Shown in pieces: positions 20,380 to 31,234 of a stretch of 64,000 nucleotides of DNA. Within the stretch, counting starts at the first letter, position 1. Each line of letters opens with the position of its first letter. A program made the translations under genes and the position numbers. Source of the DNA: Dactylis glomerata (lineage: Eukaryota > Streptophyta > Magnoliopsida > Poales > Poaceae); contig QXEO01002115.1 of assembly GCA_007115705.1 (NCBI GenBank), forward strand, positions 1,193,227-1,257,226, given 5' to 3'. Under the pieces are notes generated by a model. The model was not told where the DNA came from. It was given only the letters and a program-made list of their open reading frames with translations, and did no database searches.

Positions 20380-23300
20380 ATGGCTAAGTCCAACTTCAAC
20401 TTCAACGTGTTTGCTGAGAAAGAAAAGCTTAAGAACAATGGGTCTAACTTCACCAACTGGTTCCGCAATCTAAGAATCATACTCGCTGGCGGACAAAAAG
20501 CCTATGTACTTGACAAAGCGCTAGGTGACACCCCTGCTGCAACTGCGAAAACTGAAGAACTTGCTGACTTCAATGCTCGTAGAGATGATTGTGATGCGAT
20601 TATGAGTACCATGCTGTTTTCTATGGAACCGGAACTTCAAAATCGTTTTGAGAAGTACCGCGGGCCTTTTGAGATACTTGAGGAACTGAAAACGATGTTT
20701 CAGACTCAGGCCCGTTCTGAGAGATATGAGATCTCTGAGAAGTTCTTTAACTGCAAGATGGAGGAAGGGAGTTCCGTTAGTGAGCACGTCATTAAGATGT
20801 CGGGCTACACTCAACGCCTTGAGCAACTGGACTGCAAGATTCCAGAGGAGCTCAAGATTGACAGAGTTCTGCAATCACTCCCTCCTAGCTACAAAGGTTT
20901 TGTAGTTACTCATAATCAAATTGGTTCCACTGATACGATCACTGAGCTCTTCGCTAAGCTGAAAGCTGCGGAGGTGGATATCAAGAAAGATAATCATGTG
21001 TTGATGGTCAACAAGACCACTAGCTTTAAGAAAGCTAAGGGAGCAAAGGGATCTTTCAAGAAAGGCGGAGGCAAGCGCGTTGCCCCTGCTGAGAAGAAGC
21101 TCAAGTCTGGACCTAAGCCGGACACTGAGTGCTTCTATTGCAAGGTCAAGGGTCACTGGAAGCGCAACTGTCCGAAGTACTTAGCGGACAAGAAGGCTGG
21201 CACCATCAAAGGTATATTTGATATACATGTTATTGATGTCTACCTTACTAGCGCTCGTTGTAGTGCCTGGGTATATGATACTGGTTCAGTTGCTAATATT
21301 TGTAACTCGAAACAGGAGCTACGGAATAGACGGCGGCTAGCAAGAGATGAGGTGACGATGCGCGTTGGCAATGGATCAAAAGTTGATGTGATGGCCGTCG
21401 GCACGCTCTCCTTAGTTTTACCTTCGGGATTAGTTTTAAACCTTAATAAGTGTTATTATGTGCCTGCGTTGAGCATGAACATTATATCTGGATCATGTTT
21501 ATTGCAAGACGGTTATTCATTTAAATCTGAGAATAATGGTTGTTCTATTTATATGAATAACATCTTTTATGGTCATGCACCTGTTGTGAATGGTTTATTT
21601 CTTCTGAATCTCGAAAGCAATGAAACACACATCCATAACATTGAGGCTAAAAGATGCAAAGTAGATAGTGATAATCCAACTTATTTGTGGCACTGCCGTC
21701 TAGGTCATATTGGTGTAAAACGCATGAAGAAACTCCATTCTGATGGACTTTTGGAGTCTCTTGATTTTGAATCATTTGACACGTGCGAACCATGCCTCAT
21801 GGGCAAGATGATCAAAACCCCGTTCTCCGGAATAATGGAGCGAGCAACGGACTTATTGGAAATCATACATACCGATGTGTGCGGACCAATGAGTATTTCG
21901 ACGCGCGGTGGATATCGTTATTTTCTCACTTTTACTGATGACTTAAGTAGATATGGGTATATCTATTTAATGAAACATAAATCTGAAACATTTGAAAAGT
22001 TCAAAGAATTTCAGAACGAAGTGGAAAACCATCGTAACAGGAAAATTAAATTTCTACGATCCGATCGTGGAGGTGAGTATTTGAGTTATGATTTTCTCAC
22101 GCATCTTAAAGCAAGCGGAATCGTTTCGCAACTCACGCCACCCGGAACACCACAGCGCAATGGTGTGTCTGAACGCCGGAATCGAACTCTATTAGATATG
22201 GTGCGATCTATGATGTCTCTTACAGATTTGCCGTTATCATTTTGGGGTTATGCATTAGAAACCGCTACATTCACTTTAAATAGGGCACCATCTAAATCCG
22301 TTGAGACGACACCGTATGAACTTTGGTTTGGTGCTAAACCTAAGTTGTCGTTTCTTAAAGTTTGGGGATGCGAAGCTTACGTCAAGAAGTTGATGCCGGA
22401 CAAGCTCGAACCCAAAGCGGAGAAATGCGTCTTCATAGGATACCCTAAGGAAACGATTGGGTATACCTTCTACCACAGATCCGAAGGCAAAGTGTTTGTT
22501 GCAAAGAACGGATCCTTTCTTGAGAAGGAGTTTCTCTCGAAAGAAGTGAGTGGGAGAAAGGTAGAGCTAGACGAGGTTATTGAACCTTCTCTCGAGTTGG
22601 AGAGTAGCGCAGCACCAGAAATTGTTCCGGCGCCGCCTGCATCAACAAGAGAGGAAGCTAATGATAAAGATCATGAAACTTCAAACGATGCTACTACTGA
22701 ACTTCGCAGGTCGACAAGGTCACGTGCCACTCCTGAATGGTACGGCAACCCTGTCTTAACCGTCTTGTTGTTAGACAACAGCGAACCTGCGAACTATGAG
22801 GAAGCAATGATGAGCCCAGACTCTGAGAAATGGCTAGAGGCCATGAAATCCGAATTGGGATCCATGAGCGAAAACCAAGTATGGACTTTGGTGGATCCTC
22901 CTAGCGACCGTAAGGCCGTTGAGTGCAAATGGATTTTCAAGAAGAAAACGGACGCAGATGGTAATGTTACTGTCTATAAAGCTCGGCTTGTCGCAAAAGG
23001 TTTTCGGCAAGTTCAAGGTGTTGACTACGATGAGACTTTCTCTCCCGTAGCGATGTTTAAGTCCATTCGGATTTTATTAGCAATTGCTGCGTTTCATGAT
23101 TATGAAATATGGCAGATGGATGTCAAGACTGCGTTCCTCAATGGCAACATTGATGAAGAGTTGTATATGATGCAGCCCGAAGGTTTTGTCGATCCTAAGG
23201 ATGCTAATAAAGTGTGCAAACTTCAGCGTTCCATTTATGGACTGAAGCAAGCATCTCGGAGTTGGAACCTTCGTTTTGATCAAGTGATCAAGAGTTTTGG

Positions 23301-24363
23301 ATTTGTTCCAAATTGCTACGAAGCTTGTATCTACAAGAAAGTGAGTGGGAGCTCGGTGACATTTTTAGTACTATATGTGGATGACATATTGATTATTGGA
23401 AATGACATCGATATGCTTAACGATGTGAAGAGTTATTTGAATAAATGTTTTTCAATGAAAGACCTAGGGGAAGCTACTTATATATTAGGCATCAAAATCT
23501 ATAGAGATAGAGAAAGACGCCTAATAGCTTTAAGCCAAAGTACATATCTGGACAAAGTTCTGAAGAGGTTCAGAATGGATAAAGCAAAGAAAGGTTCATT
23601 GCCCATGTTGTCAGGTAAGATATTGAGCAAGGCTCAGTGTCCAGCTACGGTAAAAGATAGAGAAACTATGAGCAAAGTGCCATATGCCTCGGCCATAGGT
23701 TCTATTATGTATGCCATGCTGTGTACTAGACCGGATGTGTCCAATGCTCTTAGTTTGACGAGCAGATACCAAAGTGATCCAGGAGTGGAACACTGGACAG
23801 CCGTAAAGAACATCCTAAAGTATTTAAATAGGACTAAAGAAATGTTCTTGGTCTATGGAGGTGACGAGGAGCTCGTCGTAAAAGGTTACGTCGATGCTAG
23901 CTTCGACACCGACCCGGATGATTCTAAATCTCAGACAGGATACGTTTATATTTTGAATGGTGGAGCTGTGAGCTGGAGAAGCTGCAAGCAAAGCGTGATC
24001 GCGGGATCTACAACAGAAGCGGAATACATGGCTGCTTCAGAAGCATCAAGTGAAGGAGTTTGGATCAGAAACTTCATCACTGAGCTTGGTGTGGTTCCAA
24101 ATGCCTTGGACCCACTGGAGATATTGTGCGACAACACTGGCGCCATAGCACTGGCTAAGGAACCAAGATATCATCCAAAAACCAAGCACATCAACCGCCG
24201 TTTCCATATAATTCGAGATTATATATCAGATGGAGATCTGAAGATTAGCAAAGTACATACAGATCTGAATGTCGCAGATCCATTGACTAAACCTCTTCCA
24301 CGAGCAAAACATGATCAGCACCTTAATGCCATGGGTGTTAGATTGTTGCCAGATGTAAACTAG
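20380..24363 (+). CDS. Intact copia gag-pol polyprotein, 1327 residues
   Basis: A single open frame from ATG 20380 to TAG 24361-24363. In order: gag capsid-like region (residues ~1-230), basic nucleocapsid with CCHC knuckle CFYCKVKGHWKRNC (~251-264), aspartic protease with VYDTGSVANI (catalytic Asp ~300), GAG-pre-integrase HHCC finger (first His ~438, Cys pair ~468-471), integrase catalytic triad with Asp in HTDVCGPM (~498), Asp in RSDRGGEY (~562) and Glu in NGVSERRNRT (~598), reverse transcriptase with KARLVAKGFRQ and the YVDD active site (~999-1002), and RNase H starting GYVDASF (Asp ~1172) through STTEAEYMA to LTKPLP. All catalytic residues I can place are present and there are no stops or frameshifts. 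Translated as one polyprotein it would be cut by its own protease and form cytoplasmic virus-like particles. This fits a recently active autonomous copy. Confidence 0.93.
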   Translation: MAKSNFNFNVFAEKEKLKNNGSNFTNWFRNLRIILAGGQKAYVLDKALGDTPAATAKTEELADFNARRDDCDAIMSTMLFSMEPELQNRFEKYRGPFEILEELKTMFQTQARSERYEISEKFFNCKMEEGSSVSEHVIKMSGYTQRLEQLDCKIPEELKIDRVLQSLPPSYKGFVVTHNQIGSTDTITELFAKLKAAEVDIKKDNHVLMVNKTTSFKKAKGAKGSFKKGGGKRVAPAEKKLKSGPKPDTECFYCKVKGHWKRNCPKYLADKKAGTIKGIFDIHVIDVYLTSARCSAWVYDTGSVANICNSKQELRNRRRLARDEVTMRVGNGSKVDVMAVGTLSLVLPSGLVLNLNKCYYVPALSMNIISGSCLLQDGYSFKSENNGCSIYMNNIFYGHAPVVNGLFLLNLESNETHIHNIEAKRCKVDSDNPTYLWHCRLGHIGVKRMKKLHSDGLLESLDFESFDTCEPCLMGKMIKTPFSGIMERATDLLEIIHTDVCGPMSISTRGGYRYFLTFTDDLSRYGYIYLMKHKSETFEKFKEFQNEVENHRNRKIKFLRSDRGGEYLSYDFLTHLKASGIVSQLTPPGTPQRNGVSERRNRTLLDMVRSMMSLTDLPLSFWGYALETATFTLNRAPSKSVETTPYELWFGAKPKLSFLKVWGCEAYVKKLMPDKLEPKAEKCVFIGYPKETIGYTFYHRSEGKVFVAKNGSFLEKEFLSKEVSGRKVELDEVIEPSLELESSAAPEIVPAPPASTREEANDKDHETSNDATTELRRSTRSRATPEWYGNPVLTVLLLDNSEPANYEEAMMSPDSEKWLEAMKSELGSMSENQVWTLVDPPSDRKAVECKWIFKKKTDADGNVTVYKARLVAKGFRQVQGVDYDETFSPVAMFKSIRILLAIAAFHDYEIWQMDVKTAFLNGNIDEELYMMQPEGFVDPKDANKVCKLQRSIYGLKQASRSWNLRFDQVIKSFGFVPNCYEACIYKKVSGSSVTFLVLYVDDILIIGNDIDMLNDVKSYLNKCFSMKDLGEATYILGIKIYRDRERRLIALSQSTYLDKVLKRFRMDKAKKGSLPMLSGKILSKAQCPATVKDRETMSKVPYASAIGSIMYAMLCTRPDVSNALSLTSRYQSDPGVEHWTAVKNILKYLNRTKEMFLVYGGDEELVVKGYVDASFDTDPDDSKSQTGYVYILNGGAVSWRSCKQSVIAGSTTEAEYMAASEASSEGVWIRNFITELGVVPNALDPLEILCDNTGAIALAKEPRYHPKTKHINRRFHIIRDYISDGDLKISKVHTDLNVADPLTKPLPRAKHDQHLNAMGVRLLPDVN

Positions 24364-24380
24364 ATTATTGACTCTAGTGC

Positions 24381-24391
24381 AAGTGGGAGAC
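24381..24391 (+). other. Polypurine tract of copia element
   Basis: AAGTGGGAGAC immediately before the right LTR, typical of the BARE/Angela group. Confidence 0.8.
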
Positions 24392-26118
24392 TGTTGGAAT
24401 TATGCCCTAGAGGCAATAATAAAGATGTTATTATTATAATTCTTGTTCATGATAATGTTTATATTCCATGCTAGAATTGTATTAAGCGGAAACTTTAATA
24501 CTTGTGTGGTTTATGAACAACACCGTATCCCTAGTACGCCTCTATGGACTAGCTCATTGATTAATGATGGTTAAGGTTTCCTAACCATAGACATGAGTTG
24601 TCAATTAATAATGAGATCATATCATTAGGAGAATGATATGATGGACAGACCCAAATAAAGCAGAGCAATTAGATCGTGTCATCGTGTTCATCTTTGCGAA
24701 GCTTTTCCTATGTCATGTATTGTATTCCTTAGACCATGAGATAATACAACTCCCTAGTATCGGAAGAAAGCTTTGAAGTCATCAAACGTCATCCTATGTG
24801 AGGGTGATAATAAAGGTGTCTCTCAGGTGATCAGAAAGTACTTGTTGAGTTGTATGTATCGAGATGGAATTTGTCCCTCCCAAGTCGGAGAGATATACTT
24901 CGGGCCCACTCGGTAATCGATATCAACACCGCTTGCAAGCATGTGGTTAAGGAGTTAATCACGAAGTGATATCGGATTACGGAACGAGTAAAGTACTTGC
25001 TGTGAACGAGATTGAACTAGGTATGGTGATACCGACGATCAAATCTCGGGCGAGTAAAATATCGTGTGACGAAGGGAATACATATACGGGATTAATTGAA
25101 TCCTGACATCGTGGTTCATCCGATATGATCATCGATGAATATGTGGGAGTCAATATGGGTTTCCAGATCCCGCTATTGATTATTGATAGAAGATCATGTC
25201 TGCATATTCTCGAACCCATAGGGTCACACACTTAACGTGCATCGACGCTAGGATAGAATGGATAATTGGTTTATGAGTTTTAGTTCGGAGTCTCGGATGA
25301 GATCCAGGACGTCACGAGAGGTTCCGGAATGGTCCGGAGAATAAGATTCATATAAAGGAAAGCAGTTTTTGGATTCCGGAAAGGTTTCGGAGTTTATCGG
25401 TATTGTACCGGAAGGTTCTAGAAGGTTCCGGAGTGGGACCAACGTGGGCCCACTTGACGGAGGCCTGCGTGGGCCTAAGGGGAAGTGCCCTGGCCGCCCT
25501 GGGCCAGGTGCACAAGGCCCCTAAGGCCTAGCCGGCCAGCCCAAGGGGAAACCCTAAGGGAGTCTTCAAATAAGGAAGGGGGGAAACTTGCCCCCCACTC
25601 TTCCTACTCCAAGTCGGCCAGGGTTTGGGGAGAGGCCAAGCTGGCCTTGGCCGGCCACCCCTCTATATATAGGGGGGCAAGGGCGCAGCCCTCTCTCACC
25701 TCAACCCAAACCCTAGCCGCCAACTGCTGCCCTCCCTCTCTCTCTCTCGCGACTGCGCGTAGGCGAAGCCCTGCCGCAGAAACTCTCCACCATAAGCACC
25801 ACGCCGTCGTGCTGCCGATCCAATCTATCTCTCCACCATACTTGCTGGACCAAGGAAGGAGGAGACGTCGCTGCACCGCACGTGTGCAACTCTCGGAGGC
25901 GCCGCCACTTGCGGCGTAGGATCGGATCGGATCGCGAGGAGGAGACGGCGAGTACGACTACGTCAACCACGTTCTCTTGAACGTTTCCGCTGTGCGAATC
26001 TTCAAGGGTATGAAGATCTCATCTACCTCTCTCGTTGATTACATCTCCTAGATTAGATCTTGGCTTTCTTGTTCGTTGCGTAGGAAATTTTTGATTTACT
26101 ATGCTACGAAACCCATCA
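24392..26118 (+). repeat. Right LTR of copia element
   Basis: 1,727 bp, same length as the left LTR, with two substitutions seen. It ends ...AACCCATCA, after which unrelated minus-strand copia gag sequence begins. Confidence 0.9.
25664..25671 (+). promoter_or_regulatory. TATA box in right copia LTR
   Basis: TATATATA, identical in context to the left LTR. Because it lies in the 3' LTR it could drive read-out transcription into the flanking DNA. Confidence 0.55.
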
Positions 26119-26920
26119 GTGGGATAGGCGCGAGCGGCGGGGGCGAGTAGAAGCCCGGGGGGCGGGGCGCGGCAATCGGAGCAGGTTGGGCGGGAGCGGA
26201 CCCGCCCTTGGAGACGCCGGCGACGAGGGCGGTGTGGGCCGCCCGAGCCCGGAGGTGCTGGAGCCGACGCTCCTCGAGGCGCAAGTAGGCCACGGCCTGC
26301 TCGAAGGAGGGCTTGGTGAGGAGTGTGAGGTTGGAGGCGGCGTTGCTCAAGTCTTCGCCAAGGCCAGCCGAGAGCGTGGAGAGCATGATCTTGTCATCGA
26401 TCGGGAACTCCAAGTCGCGGAGCTCGTCAGAGAGGGTCTTGAGCTTGAGGACGTAGTCGTCGAGGGAGTGGCCTTCTTGGTGGGTGCCGAAGAACTCCTG
26501 CTGGAGGAAAGTGACGCGCTGAATTTGATTGTCGGTGAAGAGCCCGGTGATCTTGCTCCAGACGGTGTGCGCGGAGTTGCCGTCGCGGACGACCGTGCGG
26601 AAGATCTCGGGGGAGACCGTCTGGTAGAACCAGCGGATGATGGTCGCGTCGATGGCCAACCAGTCGGGGTCGTGCGGCATGGCGAGGAGGTCGATAGTGC
26701 CGTCTACATGGTCTAGGAGATCGTACTCGCGGAAGAGGAGGCCGAAGTACGTCTTCCACGGGAAGAAATTGGCAGCGGTGTGAGAGAGCTTCACCGGCAC
26801 GCGCTCTTGGATGGGGACGTCGCGGATGACGGCGACGGAGGGGCCGGCGAAGGGGTTGTTGCTGCTGCTCCCGGAGTCGCTGAAGGGATTCTTGGAGTCG
26901 GGAGATCGGAAGTCAGACAT
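26119..26920 (-). pseudogene. gag of a second, short-LTR copia (minus strand), 3' truncated
   Basis: Minus-strand frame from ATG 26918-26920, open to the boundary with the BARE-like LTR at 26118. About 267 residues are original; the last few codons of the open frame are LTR sequence. It is a copia-type gag of the UBN2/retrotran_gag family: N-terminal Ser/Asn-rich segment, then KLSHTAANFFPWKTYFGLLF, AIIRWFYQTVSPEIF, a typical W-S/A-x-L/I-T-G-L-F-like motif and LKTLSDELRDL, followed by an Ala/Pro-rich tail. Protease and pol are missing, replaced by the young copia element. Its PBS and LTR lie upstream at 27111-27246. Confidence 0.75.
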
Positions 26921-27110
26921 GGTGGCGGTTGGGGCGGAAGTGGTGGTGGGTGTGGTGGCCGGCGGCGCCTGGAGGAGAGGCGGCGGCAGGGGAGAGGAGG
27001 AGGGCCGGCGGCGCCTGGAGGAGAGGTGGCGGCAGGGGAGAGGTGGCCGGCGGCGCCTTGGGGGCGGCGGCTAGGGCAGGAGGCGGCTAGGTCAGGAGAC
27101 CGTAAGGGCC

Positions 27111-27120
27111 TCTGATACCA
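27111..27120 (-). other. Primer binding site of minus-strand copia
   Basis: The minus strand reads TGGTATCAGA directly after LTR end ...TCTTCCACA, the tRNA-iMet type PBS. Confidence 0.75.
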
Positions 27121-27246
27121 TGTGGAAGATAATGGAACAATGCACAGGCCCAATTGGGGCCGGCTGCTCTCATATATATAGACGGATTTACAGATACAAC
27201 CCTGAAATACACGGGGATCTATATCTATACAATATATATCTCAACA
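27121..27246 (-). mobile_element. Short (126-bp) 5' LTR of minus-strand copia
   Basis: Minus strand TGTTGAGATATATAT...ATCTTCCACA. TG...CA ends, a TATATATA stretch (about 27174-27181) and the adjoining PBS support it. LTRs this short occur in several grass copia families; two others in this window are 137 and 155 bp. Confidence 0.65.
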
Positions 27247-27490
27247 GGTTTCTGGCACTAGTACATACAAAAATGGGAAAAGGCCGATGCAGGCATGCGT
27301 GCATACATGTTAATGAATAAAGTTGAAATATCATCAATGTTCTAGGTACCGCAAGAACCAAGTAGCTTCGCACTTGCCGGCGTGGTCTTTATCTGCTCTC
27401 TAGTTGGGCAAAAAATCTGTAGAGGTCTGCGAGCAGTGTGCGCGATCAAGTTTCTTCATTAACTAGCACCTAGTCAAAAAGAAAAATGCT
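27247..27490. other. Unassigned low-copy-looking sequence
   Basis: I recognise no gene, LTR or repeat here. Confidence 0.5.
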
Positions 27491-27886
27491 TTTGGAGCCC
27501 AAGCTCACTAGAGCCCTTTATTTTGAAAATTTAAAATAAATTTTTGAAATTTCGAACAAAAATTAGAAAAAATATGTACATGCAGGAAACGATGTATATT
27601 TTAACCGTGCAACATCTTAATCTGAAATAAATTGTATTATGGGCTACACAAAAAAGATAAAATCTAACTAGATTTGAATATGCACTATTCACATATCTAG
27701 ATTTAAAACTATCTTTTTATGTAGAGTAGAATACAATGTATTTCGGATTGAGACTCTATAGAATTGAAGTATATATTATTTCCTATAAGTACACATTTTT
27801 GTAATTTTGTTATAATTTTTTGAAAATATTTAAGTACATTTTCTAAATGTTTAAACTAAAGGGTTCCAGTGAGCCAGGGAGCCAAA
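27491..27886. mobile_element. Foldback MITE, about 396 bp
   Basis: The left end reads TTTGGAGCCCAAGCTCACTA and the right end, on the opposite strand, TTTGGCTCCCTGGCTCACTG. The inverted similarity continues inwards over most of the element (for example GAAATAAATTGTATT against GAAATACATTGTATT), so a transcript would fold into one long hairpin. No clear target duplication is seen, so the superfamily is open; long TIRs suggest a Mutator-type MITE. Confidence 0.7.
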
Positions 27887-28162
27887 TCGACGCACTCCAA
27901 GACGAGACCACTTTCATTGCAAAGTTCTTTACAATGTGAATCTTGTCATTCCCAACAATATTTACAAATAGTTTTTTTTACTAATTTGTATAAAAAATAT
28001 TTTCCATTTTCTATGTACAAAAATTGGGTTATGTTTGTGAATCAGGCACAAAAAATATAGTTCAAAATAGCACCGCTGCAATTTTCAAAACAGTTAGACC
28101 ATTTAGTGACAATTTCCAAACTTTCATGAATTTAAGTTCTACTGTAGGTGTGTTATAACTTT
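27887..28162. other. Unassigned AT-rich sequence
   Basis: Nothing recognised; no frame or repeat that I can support. Confidence 0.4.
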
Positions 28163-29440
28163 ATTCTTTTTTTGAAATGGGGAGTGGAGCCCCAGTATGC
28201 ATCAAGTGATTCTACCATCTTTTATTTATTATTAAAGCAACAAAGGCTAGAAAAATCCATAAAAAAGTTATACAAACAAAACCCACCAAACAACTTCACT
28301 AAGCACAACGATGACACTCCATTGCTAGCTCTCTGGCAAGATGAGGAGCCACCCAACAGCCCATTCAACTTGGCGGTCTAGATCTGCCTAGCATATCTGT
28401 GTAGCTGTGCCATTGCGCTCACTACGAATGTCGCCACCTTTGCTACTTTCCGCAACCCCATCTTGAGGATGTAGACCGGATAGAGACTGTTTCCAGTCCA
28501 GCCCCCGACACCACCACGGTATCAGGCGGCATCCCTGCTCTGTAGGCAATCACCTAGGCACACTACCGATACACCGCGGCACCATGCTACCGAGTACATA
28601 CCGCATGGAGCCTCCGAAAGATCTGTCGTGCATAGCATCTTCCGAAGAGGCATGACTCGGCGTAGCACCTGCCGGCCAGACATGACTTGACATGTACACC
28701 AAAAGCATCGTCGCCATCCGATCCGTGATTCTGGATCTGGGGTTTCGCCCCGAGCAGCACGAGTGAGAAGACGCAACCTGTAGTGGGGATGCCTTCAACA
28801 AGGTAACATCGCTTATACGCCGCCATCGCTCACCGCGACCGGATTTAGGGCTCGGTTTTCACCGACATATGCGCCTCCCCAACTCTCCACCTAGACTATC
28901 CAGCCGACCGCCTCCAGCGGACGAGGAAGCCACCATCGCCATGATGGGGCCAGAGCCCCCGACGTCCTCGAACTGCGTCATGAAGCCCAGGAACACAAGG
29001 CGACAACAGAGCAGGAGGAAATCATGATAGGCGATGACAGAGTGGGAGGAAATCGTGACATGCGCATCCCGTCGGAACCCATCTGAGCCCAGATCAGGGC
29101 CGATGAAAACCACCGCCTTGCCGCCTAACGCCGCCAGCCAAGCTCCAATGGCCGCAGCTACACCACCGTCTGGCCGTCGACCAGTCGTAGCGGGCGCTGC
29201 CGCGTCGAAACAGACCACCTCCAAGGAAGAGGACCACCTACAACCCCGAGCTTTGTTGGGCAGCGCCCCAGCAGCGGTGGCAGGAGAGGGCTTTACGAGG
29301 AGGGAGGGAGAGGACGAGAGCAAGGACCCCCGGCGCGTTGTGGCGGCGCCACGTGAAGGCAGAATCGAGGAAGGGGCTAGCGGCGAGGTGGAGGCGGGGG
29401 TGCGACAGTGGCTAGGATTTGGGAGAGGACATAGCTGGAT
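28163..29440 (-). mobile_element. Probable non-LTR retroposon, minus strand, non-coding
   Basis: On the minus strand the segment ends with an AATAATAAATAAAAG region and a short A-run (plus strand TTTTTTT at 28163), preceded by GC-rich leader-like DNA containing phrases common in cereal LINE untranslated regions, such as CGAGCCCTAAATCCGGTCG. It has no recognisable reverse transcriptase and I found no target duplication. It could also be old promoter/leader DNA of a host gene. Confidence 0.35.
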
Positions 29441-29949
29441 TCAAAGTTTCGCGAAAACCGCTTATCGTTTCCCTAAGCCTGCAGAAATAATTTTCACATT
29501 CATAAGTAGTTATCATTTATCCATCATTTTATCTTGTTTCAAGTAAGTGTTATTATGGTATAAAAATGCTTTATCATGCATTCTTATTAGTATATTGACT
29601 TAAGAACTAGCACCAATATTAACCTGGCAGGTACCACATTAATGGAATAAACATGACGAGTAGCCGTACCACTCCACGTCACTTTAACTCTGCTCGTTAA
29701 TAAAATTTGTTTCCTTCATGGCCGCGCTCGGGGCTGTCAAGTAAATTCGGCCGTTTCAACATCTTGACATTTTAGAGGAGGCTAAGCCCCAGCCTCTGCA
29801 TGCATGCAAGTCTTCTCGGTTACATGCTGGTACCTCTGGTGGATTTGAAGACATCGGACACAGAATGAAGATGTGCCTCCTCTGGTTAGATGCAAGTTCT
29901 CGATTCTATCTATTGCCGCAAATGCCCAGGTAGCGGCAAGTATTTACCT
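29441..29949. other. Unassigned sequence upstream of the LINE fragment
   Basis: No supportable gene. CTGCTCGTT at about 29692-29700 recurs just after the LINE poly(A) at 30506-30514, a weak hint of a target duplication. Confidence 0.35.
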
Positions 29950-30499
29950 ACCACAACACAGGCTAGATGGGTAAAGCCGGCTCCATGAGAGGTAAAACTT
30001 AATGTGGATGCATCCTTATATCAAGATTCTAATGCAGGGGCGGTGGGTATGGTGCTACGTGACTTCGAAGGGAAATTCATAGCAGCGCGAATGAAACGTC
30101 TTCCTCATGTTGACTCTACAAGCATGGCTAAAGCGCTTGCTATGAAGGAGGGCCTTATTCTAGCTAACGAGATGGGATGTAACAAGATTCTAGCAGAGTT
30201 CGACTCCACAGAAGTTATTGAAGCGTGCGCAGACGATCATGAGTGGAACAATGAATCAGCGACAATATATGCCGACTGTGTTGATCTCGTGACTTCTATA
30301 GGCACGGTTTCTTTTATGCATTGTTTGAGGGAAGCAAATATGGTTGCTCATTTTTTAGATAAAGAGTGTTTTAGTAGTGGTGTGGATTGTAATTGGGTTG
30401 ATGAACCCCTAGTTTTATTCTCAATGAACTCTTGAAATGTTATCTGTGTTTAATATTAATAAAGTTCGCAGCAAAGTCCTGCTGGTCTAAAAAAAAAAA
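29950..30499 (+). pseudogene. 5'-truncated LINE: C-terminal RNase H domain and poly(A)
   Basis: The frame from 29956 to TGA at 30433-30435 encodes a plant LINE-type RNase H (RVT_3 family): WVKPAP, an in-frame TGA at 29986-29988 (a CGA or AGA codon expected), then VKLNVDAS, GAVGMVLRDFEG, AKALAMKEGL, ILAEFDST and HCLREANMVAHFLDKE. The expected catalytic Asp of NVDAS and the Glu of MKEGL are present. The 3'UTR has AATAAAG and ends in an 11-base A-run at 30489-30499. Endonuclease and reverse transcriptase are absent, as in most LINE insertions, which are 5' truncated. A host RNase H-like gene fragment is the alternative. Confidence 0.65.
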
Positions 30500-31234
30500 G
30501 TGGCGCTGCTCGTTGGCTTGTCTTGCACGCTGCCACGCTCGAGCATCTTGTCACGGCCCTACTTAAGATTCATATCCAACATCACCAGTTAGTTAACGAA
30601 CACGAAACACCACACCCAGGCCCATTCCCCAGTTACATGCTCATGAGGGAAAATAGAAGATGAGAGGCAACATTAAACAGGCTAAAGCTTTGACAGTATG
30701 TGTTGACACTTGACAGATTAAGTCAAATGGTAAATTTGTGGCTGGTCATAGATCATACACACTACTACAGGCAACCAATGAATATGGGCCTATGGGGCGC
30801 GGATGCTTATTTGTAAAGTTCTTTCACCAGTTTGTAAAGATTTCTTTTTATGAGAGACCGGTTTGTAAAAGTTTCAGCGTAATGCTTCATGCATTCTGCA
30901 AGAAAAAGAAGACGGACAAATCAGTTGGGAACTAATGGTGCCCATGGGCTATTACTCTGGCATCGTCTCGTAGCTCGGCCGGCGGCACATAATAAGTTAA
31001 TAACTGCCTAATTTAGACAAAGGAGCAGCAACAGAGCACGATTAAGTAAACCCTATACTACAGTGCAAACACGATCGAGGCAGGTCTTTGAATCTTCCAT
31101 CTCCAGCTCCATCAAGCACGCTCACACACTGCCGAAAAAAGAAAAGAGAAGAGAAGAAGACTTCATCAGGACTCGGGAGGAAAACACAGCGCGGGGAGAT
31201 CAGCATACGGTGTCAGACTGTCAGTTACCTCTCC
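30500..31234. other. Low-copy-looking flank, 3' side of the small minus-strand gene
   Basis: No repeat termini seen. The part 31060-31234 would be the 3'UTR of the gene at 31235-31687. Confidence 0.4.

Larger units (their letters stand above)
17425..26118 (+). mobile_element. Near-perfect BARE/Angela-type Ty1-copia retrotransposon
   Basis: An 8,694-bp element with two 1,727-bp LTRs, PBS, leader, uninterrupted gag-pol and PPT. The LTR start, TGTTGGAATTATGCCCTAGA, is the hallmark of the Triticeae BARE-1/WIS/Angela group, and the overall size fits. By eye the two LTRs differ at two bases (18211 C/G and 18422 A/G) and have no length difference. No target-site duplication is visible because the left flank is a stump of another copy; GTGGG at 26119-26123 is the right-hand candidate. 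Everything needed for autonomous movement appears present. Confidence 0.9.

Noticed and set aside
26186..26716. 176-codon plus-strand frame
   Set aside because: Antisense shadow of the minus-strand copia gag, which has clear family motifs.
29034..29546. 170-codon plus-strand frame
   Set aside because: GC-rich, no recognisable domain, and opposite to the probable retroposon leader; kept as non-coding.
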